Positions 1 through 7,588 of a stretch of DNA of 64,000 bases are shown here, piece by piece (position 1 is the stretch's first letter; the number at the start of each line of letters is the position of its first letter). The notes beneath the pieces were generated by a model that saw only the letters and a program-made list of their open reading frames with translations, made no database searches and was not told where the DNA came from. Made by a program: the position numbers and the translations under genes. The stretch covers positions 1 to 64,000 of the forward strand of contig JAXLSX010000010.1 of the NCBI GenBank assembly GCA_046330285.1. The letters are read 5' to 3'. This stretch comes from RHKX01 sp046330285 (lineage in GTDB: Bacteria > Actinomycetota > Thermoleophilia > Solirubrobacterales > 70-9).

Positions 1-381
1 GGCGAACAGCCCCGAGCCCATCGGCCCCGCCCACCACGTGAGCAGCAGGGAGAGCCGGGCGCTGCGGCCTTCAGCGAGCGCCTGGCGCCAGATCCAGCTC
101 CCGACGAAGAGATCGAACGTTATGTAGTGAGTCCAGCCGGCCAGCATCGCCTCGGGCTGCTGGAAGGCCCGTGAGACGCTGGCGAGGCTGCCGAAGTCGA
201 TGCGCTCGTCCGCCTTCGCGCCGGCGGTCACGAGCGCGACCGCGTAGATCACGCTGAGCCCGGCGTGCAGTGGGGCCGCGCGGCCGATCAGCCAGGCCGT
301 GAACCGGCTCCGCGGGGCGAGGATCATCGCCAGCCAGAAGGGCACTGTGCTGAAGCTGACGATCGACCAGGCGCGCTGCAT
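1..381 (-). CDS. ABA4-like (DUF4281) membrane protein, 3'-partial
   Basis: Partial membrane protein whose C-terminus lies beyond the left edge; 127 codons are visible. The translation begins MQRAWSIVSF and has hydrophobic helices with the patterns PFWLAMILAP, GWTHYITFDLFVG and LLLTWWAGPMGSGLF, typical of the ABA4-like DUF4281 family. The plant member acts in neoxanthin synthesis; bacterial members have no established role. ATG at 381 fits the family N-terminus; an in-frame GTG at 438 would add 19 residues. It follows the acetyltransferase gene on the same strand by 18-75 bases, so it is probably the last visible gene of the meaA operon. Recognition rests on my own translation of the edge. Confidence 0.7.
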   Translation of the reverse strand, partial: MQRAWSIVSFSTVPFWLAMILAPRSRFTAWLIGRAAPLHAGLSVIYAVALVTAGAKADERIDFGSLASVSRAFQQPEAMLAGWTHYITFDLFVGSWIWRQALAEGRSARLSLLLTWWAGPMGSGLFA

Positions 382-456
382 CCCGGCCGGCGTTGCGGCG
401 ACGGATTCCGGCGTGGTCTCGGCGGCGGCGCTCTCCACGACAGCGATGTATATCGC

Positions 457-1014
457 TCAACCGGATTCGGGGAGCTCGCCGCGGAGCAGCGAGAACATGG
501 CGGTGTCCCGCGGGACACCCTTGATGATCAGCCAGGAGCGCAGGACGCCCTCGAACCTGAATCCGGCGCGCTCGGCGACCGCGCACGACGCAGCGTTCTC
601 GCGCTCGGCCGCGATCCCGATCCGGTCCACCTCCAGCGAGGCGAAGATCCAGCGGGCGAGCAGCCTGACGGCCCGCGTGGCCGCGCCGCGGCCCCGAGCA
701 CCGGCCGCGAGCCAGTACCCGATCTCACAGCGCCGTTCGTCGCTCTCGATCCGGGGGATGCCGGCGGCGCCGAGCAGCTCGTCGCTCTCGGCGTCGACGA
801 TCAGCAGGTGGAGCTCATCGCCGGCCCCGGAGCGCCACGCCCCGATCCACTCGGCCATCGCCGCGGCGTCGTTGTCCTCGGGCACCCGCGTCCAGCGCAG
901 CACCTCGGGATCGAGCGAGGCGGCGGCGACCCGCTCGAGGTCGGCATCGGCGTGCAGCCGCAGCCGAACGACGCCGTCGTCGATCCCGCCGATTGGGAAC
1001 TCGATCGCCCCCAC
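457..1014 (-). CDS. GNAT family N-acetyltransferase (RimJ/RimL type)
   Basis: About 185 residues with a GNAT fold: an N-terminal strand region (VRLRLHADADLERV), the acetyl-CoA binding pattern GYWLAAGARGRGAATRAVRLL (the R/QxxGxG/A loop), and a C-terminal ENAASCAVAERAGFRFEG segment that is characteristic of RimJ/RimL-like enzymes acting on protein N-termini or small amines. The actual substrate cannot be told. GTG start at 1014 lies 15 bases after the meaA stop, so the two genes are probably co-transcribed. The family is certain; a link to acyl-CoA metabolism is only positional. Confidence 0.85.
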   Translation of the reverse strand: MGAIEFPIGGIDDGVVRLRLHADADLERVAAASLDPEVLRWTRVPEDNDAAAMAEWIGAWRSGAGDELHLLIVDAESDELLGAAGIPRIESDERRCEIGYWLAAGARGRGAATRAVRLLARWIFASLEVDRIGIAAERENAASCAVAERAGFRFEGVLRSWLIIKGVPRDTAMFSLLRGELPESG

Positions 1015-1029
1015 GACCCCGGCCGGGCC

Positions 1030-3030
1030 TCAGGCCGGCTGCGAGGCGGCCGCGCGGTCGGCGACCAGCTCGGCGATGTCGACCATGATCCGGTTCAAGT
1101 CGAAGTCCTTGGGCGTGTAGACGCGGGCGATCCCGGCCTCGGTCAGCTTGCGCTCGTCGGCGGGCGGGATGATCCCGCCGACCACGACCGGAGCGTCGAC
1201 GCCGGCCTCACGGATCAGCTCGACGACGCGCGGCACGAGCTCGCGGTGGGAGCCGGAGAGGATCGAGAGGCCGATGACATCGACGTCCTCCTGGACGGCG
1301 GAGGCGGCGATCTCCTCGGGCGTGAGCCTGATGCCCTGGTAGATGACCTCCATGCCGACGTCGCGGGCGCGGACGGCGATCTGCTCGGCGCCGTTGGAGT
1401 GGCCGTCGAGTCCGGGCTTGGCGACGAGGATCCGGATCCGGTGCCCGATCGCGTCGCCGACCTCGGAGACCTTGTCGCGGACGGAGGCGAGGAGCTCGGC
1501 GTTGCCGCCGGCGGCGGAGCCGTCGAGCCCGGTCGGCCCGCGGTAGGGGCCGAAGACCTCGCGCAGCGCCTCGGCCCACTCGCCGGTGGTGACACCGGCC
1601 TTGGCGGCATCGATCGTCGCCGGCATCAGGTTGGCGGACTCGTCGCGAGCGGCGGCGGCAAGGGCTTCGAGCGCCTGCTCGACGGCGCCGGCGTCGCGGT
1701 CGGCCTTCCACTCGGCAAGTGCCTCGATCCGCTCGCGCTCGACCTCGGGGTCGGGGGTGAGGATGCCGCCGTCGTCGCCGACGGTCAGCGGCGAGTCCTC
1801 GGTCTCGGTGAAGCAGTTCTGGCCGATCACCTTGAGCTCGCCGGCCTCGATCCGCGTCAGCCGGTCGTGGTGGGACTCGACGAGGCGGGCCTTCATGTAG
1901 GCGACGGCCTCGCTCGTCGTCGCGCCACCGTGCTCGGCGACCACCGCCATCTCGCTCCGGGAGCCGTCGATCAGCTCCGAGACGAGCCCGTCCATGACCT
2001 TCGAGCCCTCGAAGATGTCGGGGTAGTCGAGGAGATCGGTCTCGTTGGCGAGGATCTGCTGGATCCGCAGGCTCCACTGCTGGTCCCAGGGGCGGGGGAG
2101 ACCCAGCGCCTCGTTCCAGGCGGGGAGCTGGATGGCGCGGGCACGGGCGTCGCGGCCGAGCGTCACCGCGAGTGCCTCGAGGACGATCCGCGGGACGTTG
2201 TTCTCGGGCTGCGCCTCGGTCAGCCCGAGCGAGTTGACCTGGACGCCGTAGCGCATCCGCAGGAAGCGGGGGTCGGTGACGCCGTAGCGCTCGCGGCCGA
2301 GCTCCTCCCAGAGGATGCCCATCGCGCGGAGCTTCGCGTGCTCTTCGATGAAGCGGACGCCGGCGTTGACGAAGAAGCTGATCCGGCCGAAGACCTTCGG
2401 GAAGTCCTCCTCGGAGACCTGGCCGCGCTCGCGAACGGAGTCGAGGACGGCGATCGCGTTGCTGAGCGCGAAGGCGATCTCCTGGACCGGGGTCGCCCCG
2501 GCTTCCTGCAGGTGGTAGCTGCAGATGTTGATCGGGTTCCAGCTCGGGATCTCGTTGACGGTGAACGCCACCATGTCGGCGATCAGCCGCATCGAGGGCT
2601 CCGGCGGGAACGCGTAGGTCCCGCGCGAGAGGTACTCCTTGATGATGTCGTTCTGGGTCGTGCCCTTGAGCTGGTCGCGGGGAACGCCCTGCTCGTCGGC
2701 GACGGCGACGTAGAGGCCGAGCAGCCAGGCGGCCGTGGCGTTGATGGTCATCGAGGTGTTCATCTCGGCCAGCGGGATCTGGTCGAGGAGGGTCTCCATG
2801 TCGCCGCGGTGGGCGACGGAGACGCCGACCTTCCCGACCTCGCCCCGCGCCAGGACGGCGTCGGGGTCGTAGCCGGTCTGCGTCGGCAGGTCGAAGGCGA
2901 TCGAGAGGCCGGTCTGCCCCTTCGCCAGGTTGCCCCGGTAGAGCTCGTTCGAGCGCCGGGCATCCGAATGCCCCGCGTACGTCCGCATTACCCAGGGTCG
3001 ATCCCGCTCGTCCAGCCGATGCTCGCTCAT
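1030..3030 (-). CDS. meaA: Ethylmalonyl-CoA mutase-like B12 enzyme (protein MeaA)
   Basis: 666-residue coenzyme-B12-dependent acyl-CoA mutase with the catalytic barrel and cobalamin domain in one chain. The N-terminus (RPWVMRTYAGHS, GLSIAFDLPTQTGYDPD, MNTSMTINATA, GTTQNDIIKEYLSRGTY) matches MeaA/ethylmalonyl-CoA mutase more closely than MutB. The C-terminal B12 domain has DGHSNG at about residues 542-547 (DxHxxG, His as lower axial ligand), then LSILSGSH and VVVGGIIP. Family role: ethylmalonyl-CoA to methylsuccinyl-CoA in the ethylmalonyl-CoA pathway. A crotonyl-CoA carboxylase/reductase gene lies 7.6 kb away and supports that reading over methylmalonyl-CoA mutase. ATG at 3030 is chosen; ATG at 3039 is an alternative. 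Confidence 0.85.
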   Translation of the reverse strand: MSEHRLDERDRPWVMRTYAGHSDARRSNELYRGNLAKGQTGLSIAFDLPTQTGYDPDAVLARGEVGKVGVSVAHRGDMETLLDQIPLAEMNTSMTINATAAWLLGLYVAVADEQGVPRDQLKGTTQNDIIKEYLSRGTYAFPPEPSMRLIADMVAFTVNEIPSWNPINICSYHLQEAGATPVQEIAFALSNAIAVLDSVRERGQVSEEDFPKVFGRISFFVNAGVRFIEEHAKLRAMGILWEELGRERYGVTDPRFLRMRYGVQVNSLGLTEAQPENNVPRIVLEALAVTLGRDARARAIQLPAWNEALGLPRPWDQQWSLRIQQILANETDLLDYPDIFEGSKVMDGLVSELIDGSRSEMAVVAEHGGATTSEAVAYMKARLVESHHDRLTRIEAGELKVIGQNCFTETEDSPLTVGDDGGILTPDPEVERERIEALAEWKADRDAGAVEQALEALAAAARDESANLMPATIDAAKAGVTTGEWAEALREVFGPYRGPTGLDGSAAGGNAELLASVRDKVSEVGDAIGHRIRILVAKPGLDGHSNGAEQIAVRARDVGMEVIYQGIRLTPEEIAASAVQEDVDVIGLSILSGSHRELVPRVVELIREAGVDAPVVVGGIIPPADERKLTEAGIARVYTPKDFDLNRIMVDIAELVADRAAASQPA

Positions 3031-3097
3031 GGCCGGCATTCTAGTTCTCCGGCGCCGAGGGCAGCCGCCGCGACGGCGCCCTGTACGGTCCGGCGCC

Positions 3098-3928
3098 GTG
3101 CCCGAAACCCGGCTCATCGACACCTGGCACCTCGGCCTCGACCGCGTGATCGGAGTCTGGGAGCGCGACGGCGTGCTCGTCGACCCGGGTCCCGCGAGCA
3201 CGATCGACACCGTCCTCGGCGAGCTCGACGGCGGACGACCGCGGGCGCTCCTGCTCACCCACATCCATCTCGACCACGCCGGTGCCGCCGGAACGCTCGT
3301 CGACCGCTTCCCCGATCTGCCCGTCTACGTCCACGAGGCGGGCGCGCCGCATCTGATCGACCCCTCGAAGCTGCTGCGCAGCGCCGGGCGCCTCTACGGC
3401 GACCGCATGGAGGAGCTCTGGGGCGAGGTGCTCCCGGTCCCTGAGCGGAACGTCTTCCCGCTCGGCGGCGGCGAGATCGCCGAGGGTCTCGAGGTGATCG
3501 CGACGCCGGGCCACGCCTCCCATCACGTCGTCTACTTCGACCGTGACGCCGGCGACGCGTTCGCCGGCGACGTCGCCGGGGTCCGGATCCCGCCCGGCGA
3601 GACGGTCTGGATGCCGACGCCGCCGCCCGACATCGACCTCGAGCTCTGGCGGGCTTCGATCGGCGCCGTGCTCGAGCGCCGGCCCAGCCGGCTGCTGCTC
3701 ACCCACTACGGGTCGGTCGCCGAGCCCGAGCGTCACCTCGCCGCGGCCGTCGCCGAGCTCGAACGGCTGGCGGAGGCTTCGCTGGCCGGCCGCGACGACT
3801 TCCTCGCCCGGCTCGAGGCTCAGCTCGGCGCCGAGCCGCCCGAGCTGGCGGAGCGGACGCGCTCGGCAATGCCGCCGGATCAGGTGTGGCTGGGGCTCGA
3901 GCGGTACCACGCGCTGCGCGAAACCTGA
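3098..3928 (+). CDS. Metallo-beta-lactamase-fold hydrolase
   Basis: 276-residue MBL-fold hydrolase with the zinc motif THIHLDH at residues 54-60, a later metal His in TPGHASHHVVYF, Asp in FAGDVAGV, and LLLTHYG near residue 205. This arrangement fits glyoxalase-II-like and general thioesterase/lactonase members; substrate unknown. The GTG start at 3098 lies 8 bases after a TACGGT hexamer and lacks a Shine-Dalgarno, suggesting a leaderless transcript. It is divergent from meaA with only about 67 bases between start codons. A longer reading from 3029 exists but overlaps the divergent start and lacks family similarity. Confidence 0.85.
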   Translation: MPETRLIDTWHLGLDRVIGVWERDGVLVDPGPASTIDTVLGELDGGRPRALLLTHIHLDHAGAAGTLVDRFPDLPVYVHEAGAPHLIDPSKLLRSAGRLYGDRMEELWGEVLPVPERNVFPLGGGEIAEGLEVIATPGHASHHVVYFDRDAGDAFAGDVAGVRIPPGETVWMPTPPPDIDLELWRASIGAVLERRPSRLLLTHYGSVAEPERHLAAAVAELERLAEASLAGRDDFLARLEAQLGAEPPELAERTRSAMPPDQVWLGLERYHALRET

Positions 3929-4031
3929 CCGGAGGACCGCTACTCCTGGCGGATCGGCGTGTTCGCAATGTTCGAGGCACCGATTCCCGGCACCTTCCCG
4001 AGGTCCGCCGACCCGGCTACGCTCATCACCG

Positions 4032-4697
4032 ATGACCAAGCGAATCGCACTGACAGTCACGATCCTCGCCGCGCTCGCCGCGGCCGTTCCCGCCTTCGCC
4101 GGGATCACCGTCTACAGCAACGCGTTCAAGTCGCGATCCGACTACCACGCGATCACCAAGCAGGCGGGCAAGAAGAAGAAGTGCAAGCGCAACTGGCGCA
4201 AGAAGTCGGCGCTCGGCGTCACCGTCAAGGGCGGCAAGCAGGTCTGCCAGCTCAAGACCCCGGTCGAGGGCGACTCGCCCCAGCCCGATCTGATCGTCCA
4301 GGTCGAGGCCAAGCTCACCGAGGCGACCGAGAAGGCCGCCCGCAAGGGTGCCTTCGTCGGCGTCATGGTCCGCTCGAGCCGCAAGGACGGCTACACGTTC
4401 CGGATCATCCCGAAGACCCGCAAGTGGGAGCTCGTCGAGGACAAGGTCGTGCTCGAGAAGGGCAAGGACAAGGCCGTCAAGGGGATCAAGAAGAAGAACG
4501 TCCTCGAGATCCGCGCCAAGGGCGACACGATCGTCGGCAAGGTCAACGGCAAGACGATGACCTCCTACAAGGACCCCTCTCCCGACGACGTCAAGGGGAC
4601 CGGCACCGGGCTCGCCTACGGGATCAAGCAGAAGGTCAAGAAGAAGGACGCGGTCGCGTTCTTCGACAAGCTCAAGGTTCAGGTCCCGAACCCATAG
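4032..4697 (+). CDS. Secreted lysine-rich protein, possible concanavalin-like fold
   Basis: 221 residues. A classical signal peptide (MTKRIALTVTILAALAAAVPAFA) is followed by a strongly basic mature domain rich in Lys (KKKKCKRNWRKKSALG). Patterns such as GAFVGVMVRSSRKDGYTFRI, VLEIRAKGDTIVGKVNGK and GTGTGLAYGIKQK resemble the LamG/3-keto-disaccharide hydrolase (DUF1080-like) sandwich fold, in which the C-terminal line often describes binding in a complex matrix. No catalytic residues can be assigned. It stands alone between the MBL hydrolase and clpS. Export is well supported; function is unknown. Confidence 0.75.
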   Translation: MTKRIALTVTILAALAAAVPAFAGITVYSNAFKSRSDYHAITKQAGKKKKCKRNWRKKSALGVTVKGGKQVCQLKTPVEGDSPQPDLIVQVEAKLTEATEKAARKGAFVGVMVRSSRKDGYTFRIIPKTRKWELVEDKVVLEKGKDKAVKGIKKKNVLEIRAKGDTIVGKVNGKTMTSYKDPSPDDVKGTGTGLAYGIKQKVKKKDAVAFFDKLKVQVPNP

Positions 4698-4743
4698 CCC
4701 CGTGGCCGCCGGGCCGCGCTAGATTGGCCCGCGGGGCCGAGCG

Positions 4744-5031
4744 ATGACGACCGAGACCATCGAGCGACCGAAGACGGCCGGGCCCGGATCGGGTGGCGAC
4801 GGCTGGCGCGTGATCGTCCGCAACGACGACCACAACACCTTCGAGCACGTGGCCGCGACGCTGGCACGCGTCATCCCCGGGCTCACCTACGGCAACGGGA
4901 TGGCATTCGCGAACACGATCCACAACACCGGCCAGGCGATCGTCTGGACGGGGATGCGCGAGCCCGCCGAGCATTACTGGGAGCAGCTCTCCGCGGCCGG
5001 GTTGACGATGGCTCCGCTCGAGCAGCACTGA
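4744..5031 (+). CDS. clpS: ATP-dependent Clp protease adaptor ClpS
   Basis: 95-residue ClpS homologue. The core WRVIVRNDDHNTFEHVAATLARVIPGLTYGNGM matches the ClpS signature, in which the Asn-Asp-Asp loop and following helix bind N-degron residues and dock on the N-domain of ClpA/ClpC. The first 20 residues are the flexible N-terminal extension usual for ClpS. In actinobacteria ClpS normally works with ClpC1, which is not in this window; clpP and clpX lie 55 kb away. A TAGATT hexamer lies at 4720-4725, 18 bases before the ATG, and a hairpin follows the stop. Confidence 0.9.
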   Translation: MTTETIERPKTAGPGSGGDGWRVIVRNDDHNTFEHVAATLARVIPGLTYGNGMAFANTIHNTGQAIVWTGMREPAEHYWEQLSAAGLTMAPLEQH

Positions 5032-5043
5032 GGCTGGAACGAC

Positions 5044-5067
5044 GAAGGGCGCCCGGAGGCGCCCTTC
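5044..5067. terminator. Hairpin between clpS and the convergent small gene
   Basis: A perfect 10-base inverted repeat (GAAGGGCGCC / GGCGCCCTTC) around a CGGA loop lies 12 bases after the clpS stop and 20 bases after the stop of the convergent 60-residue gene. There is no T-run, so it may act as a GC-rich bidirectional terminator. Confidence 0.65.
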
Positions 5068-5086
5068 GCGGTCATCGAGCCTGAGC

Positions 5087-5269
5087 TCAGAGCTGCAGCA
5101 GCCGGCCGCCGGCGCCCGGCGGCGAGGCGCCGATGGCGCCCCGGGGGCGGGTCCGGAAGCCGCTCCGGCGGCGACGGCGCGCCGCGCGGACGGTCCGCTT
5201 GACGTTCTCGTCGTGGCGCCGCTCGACCGCGGTCGCACTCGGCTCTGCAATCAGTGTCGCGCTGGTCAT
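5087..5269 (-). CDS. Small basic hypothetical protein (60 aa)
   Basis: Short gene divergent from the LysR regulator. The ATG at 5269 is preceded on its strand by a clear GGAGG six bases upstream, which is why I call it a gene. The product MTSATLIAEPSATAVERRHDENVKRT continues into an Arg-rich segment (RAARRRRRSGFRTRPRG) and ends in GGRLLQL. No domain is recognised. It could be regulated by the neighbouring LysR protein, since the two start codons are 105 bases apart. The strong ribosome site is unusual here, where many genes look leaderless. Confidence 0.55.
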   Translation of the reverse strand: MTSATLIAEPSATAVERRHDENVKRTVRAARRRRRSGFRTRPRGAIGASPPGAGGRLLQL

Positions 5270-5373
5270 CTCGGGCCTCCTTCGTTGCGTTTCGTTGAAG
5301 TGATGGACCAAGGGTGCCGTAGGTCGCGAATAAGCGCAATAGATTTCTCTAGAAGGACTGATAAGCTCTGCTC

Positions 5374-6297
5374 ATGCTGGATCTGAAGCGACTTCGCGTT
5401 CTTCGTGCCGTTTCCGAGCACGGCTCGTTCTCGGCGGCGGCCGACGATCTCTACGTGTCGCAATCGGCGGTCAGCCAGCAGATCGCCACCCTCGAGGCCG
5501 AAGTCGGCGAGCCCCTGGTCCTGCGTCTGCGCACCGGACCCGTCCTGACCGATGCCGGCCGCCTGCTTGTCTCCCACGCCGAATCGGCGATGGCCCGGCT
5601 CGAGCAGGCCGAGCGTGAGCTCGCCTCGCTCTCGGGACTCGAGACCGGCGAGCTCCGGCTCGTCAGCTTCGCCAGCGCCTCGGCGACCGTCGTCACCCGG
5701 GCGATCTCGCGGTTCCGCGAGGCCCACCCGGGCATTCGTCTCCATCTGACCGAGGCCGAGCCCGAGGAGGCGCTGCCGGATCTGCGGCGCGGCCGCTTCG
5801 ACGTCGCCGTCCTCTACGACTTCGAGCTCCATCCCTTCGCCGACGATCCCGACATCTCGATGTCGTCGATCATCGACGAGCGCATGCATCTCGCACTGCC
5901 GCCCGGCCACCGCCTCGCCGGCTGCGGCGCGGTCGACATCGCCGAGCTCGCGGACGAGTCGTGGCTCTGCGGAAGCTCGGAGAGCTCCTGCCGCCAGCTG
6001 ACGCTGCGGAGCTGCGAGCGCGCCGGCTTCGTCCCCGACATCGCCTACGAGAGCAACGACTACACGGTCATGGAGTCCCTGGTCTCGGCCGGGATGGGCG
6101 TGACCCTGATCCCGGACCTGGCGTTGATGCTGCCGAGCCCCGAGATCGCGATCGTCGAGGTCGTGCCGGACCCGCCGGTCCGCCGGGTCTGGGCGGCGAC
6201 CCTGGACGCCGGGGCGCGGAGCCGCGCCGCCGAGGCGATGGTCGACACGCTCGTGGCCGTCGGCGCCGAGCTGGCGGCGACTCCCGCCGCCGCCTGA
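5374..6297 (+). CDS. LysR family transcriptional regulator
   Basis: 307 residues. The N-terminal winged helix-turn-helix (LKRLRVLRAVSEHGSFSAAADDLYVSQSAVSQQIATLE, about residues 3-45) is a textbook LysR DNA-binding domain, followed by a periplasmic-binding-protein-like effector domain (GELRLVSFASASATVVTRAI onward). The effector is unknown. The upstream 105 bases are shared with a divergent small gene, the usual layout of a LysR target. The gene ends 16 bases before a 49-base dispersed repeat that separates it from the convergent hydroxylase gene. Confidence 0.9.
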   Translation: MLDLKRLRVLRAVSEHGSFSAAADDLYVSQSAVSQQIATLEAEVGEPLVLRLRTGPVLTDAGRLLVSHAESAMARLEQAERELASLSGLETGELRLVSFASASATVVTRAISRFREAHPGIRLHLTEAEPEEALPDLRRGRFDVAVLYDFELHPFADDPDISMSSIIDERMHLALPPGHRLAGCGAVDIAELADESWLCGSSESSCRQLTLRSCERAGFVPDIAYESNDYTVMESLVSAGMGVTLIPDLALMLPSPEIAIVEVVPDPPVRRVWAATLDAGARSRAAEAMVDTLVAVGAELAATPAAA

Positions 6298-6313
6298 GCG
6301 ACATGGCTGCGGG

Positions 6314-6362
6314 CCGGCGCAGTCGAGCAGCCCGGAGGGCTGCGAGTCGCGCGGTGATCTAG
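6314..6362. repeat. Dispersed 49-bp repeat, copy 1 (putative bidirectional terminator)
   Basis: Identical to 51899-51947 except for two adjacent bases. It contains the hairpin GCAGCCC-GGA-GGGCTGC flanked by GCGC arms and ends in TGATCTAG, in which CTA is the TAG stop of the minus-strand hydroxylase gene. Both copies sit between convergent genes and both run into the stop codon of the minus-strand gene. Confidence 0.75.
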
Positions 6363-7225
6363 CCGCGGGTATTCGACTCCATGTCCCCGCGGGGGACGCC
6401 GGGCGGAACCCAGCCGGGACCGTGGAAGAGGACGCCGAACTTGGCTCGTGTCCCGTGGGCGCGGCGGATGTCGTGCCACATCGCGACGTACTCGTGGAAC
6501 GCCGCCCGGACCGGGTTGTAGGTGTGGATGTTCTTCGTCAGCCCGTAGTGGACCCGCTCGCCCTCCGGGGCGTAGGTGCCGAAGAGCTTGTCCCAGATGA
6601 TCAGGATCCCGCCGTAGTTCTTGTCGAGGTAGACCTCGTTCGAGCCATGGTGGACGCGGTGGTGGGACGGGGTGTTGAGGACCGCCTCGAGCGGCCGCGG
6701 CAGGCGCTTGATCCGCTCGGTATGGATCCAGAACTGGTAGATCAGCGACCAGGCCTGCGCGAGCAGGACCATCCACGGCTCGAAGCCGACGGCCGGCATC
6801 CACAGCCAGAACGGCAGGTACGTCATCGGCACCCACGTCTGGCGGAGGGCAGTCGAGAGGTTGTAGTGCGTGCTCGAGTGGTGGACGACGTGGCTGGCCC
6901 AGAAGAAGCGGCTCTCGTGGCTGCAGCGGTGGAACCAGTAGTAGGAGAAGTCGTCGGCGAAGAAGAGCAGCACCCACGTCAGCGGGTTCGACGGATCGAG
7001 TCGCAGCGGTGTCAGCTCGTAGATCGCGACGTACAGGGCGACGACGACCAGCTTCCAGGCGACGTTGATGATCACGTTGCCGAGCCCGAGCGTCAGGCTC
7101 GTCCGCGTGTCCTCGAAGTCGTAGCCGATCAGGTCGTCCTCATCCCGCGCGTAGCGGAACGAGAGCGCCTCGACCACGAGCAGCAGGACGAAGAACGGGA
7201 TCGCGTAGTAGAGGACCGCGGCCAC
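6359..7225 (-). CDS. Sterol desaturase / fatty acid hydroxylase family membrane protein
   Basis: 288-residue integral membrane di-iron enzyme. The histidine clusters of the superfamily are present: HRCSHE, HVVHHSSTHYN and HRVHHGSNEVYLDKNYGG, separated by hydrophobic helices (VLYYAIPFFVLLLVV, VIINVAWKLVVVALYVA, WMVLLAQAWSLIYQF). Members hydroxylate or desaturate lipids such as sterols, fatty acyl chains or carotenoids; the substrate cannot be assigned. No redox partner is adjacent. The stop codon overlaps a dispersed repeat. Confidence 0.88.
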   Translation of the reverse strand: MAAVLYYAIPFFVLLLVVEALSFRYARDEDDLIGYDFEDTRTSLTLGLGNVIINVAWKLVVVALYVAIYELTPLRLDPSNPLTWVLLFFADDFSYYWFHRCSHESRFFWASHVVHHSSTHYNLSTALRQTWVPMTYLPFWLWMPAVGFEPWMVLLAQAWSLIYQFWIHTERIKRLPRPLEAVLNTPSHHRVHHGSNEVYLDKNYGGILIIWDKLFGTYAPEGERVHYGLTKNIHTYNPVRAAFHEYVAMWHDIRRAHGTRAKFGVLFHGPGWVPPGVPRGDMESNTRG

Positions 7226-7276
7226 GACCCGAATTCAAGCACCTGAGCGCTCCCTTCGGAGCACTGGTTGGACCGG

Positions 7277-7576
7277 TCAGTCGCGCTCGGCGGCGATCAG
7301 GACGTGCCAAACCGGATAGACCGGCTTGTTGTACATGTTGAGCGCCGCCTCGCGGGCGTCGGCGACCTCGTCCGAAGACCAGAAGCGGTCGAAGTCGGCG
7401 CGGTTCTCCCACGTCGTCGTCTGGACGAACAGGAGATGGTCCTCCTCCGAGCGCGTCAGCGTGAACGACGTCGCGCCGAACGAGGGCGCCCGCTCCAGCG
7501 CCGGCATCCAGATCTGGTACCAGCGGTCCGCTCGGAACGGGTTGACGTGCCAGTTGACTACGTTGACGTCGGCCAT
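7277..7576 (-). CDS. Small dimeric alpha/beta-barrel (ABM-like) protein
   Basis: 99 residues beginning MADVNVVNWHVNPFRADRWYQI. The ferredoxin-like alternation and the central FVQTTTWENRADFDRFWSSDEVADAREAALNMY segment resemble the ABM/stress-responsive dimeric barrel group, which contains heme-degrading and quinol-type monooxygenases and many proteins of unknown role. No cofactor site can be identified. It is 51 bases before the hydroxylase gene on the same strand and just after the sensor kinase gene. Confidence 0.65.
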   Translation of the reverse strand: MADVNVVNWHVNPFRADRWYQIWMPALERAPSFGATSFTLTRSEEDHLLFVQTTTWENRADFDRFWSSDEVADAREAALNMYNKPVYPVWHVLIAAERD

Positions 7577-7588
7577 GCGGCGGCCATC

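Noticed and set aside
265..3444. A 1059-codon open frame on the plus strand
   Set aside because: It is antisense to meaA and the acetyltransferase gene, whose translations match known families; its own product is a low-complexity Gly/Asp/Arg-rich shadow that high GC content produces.
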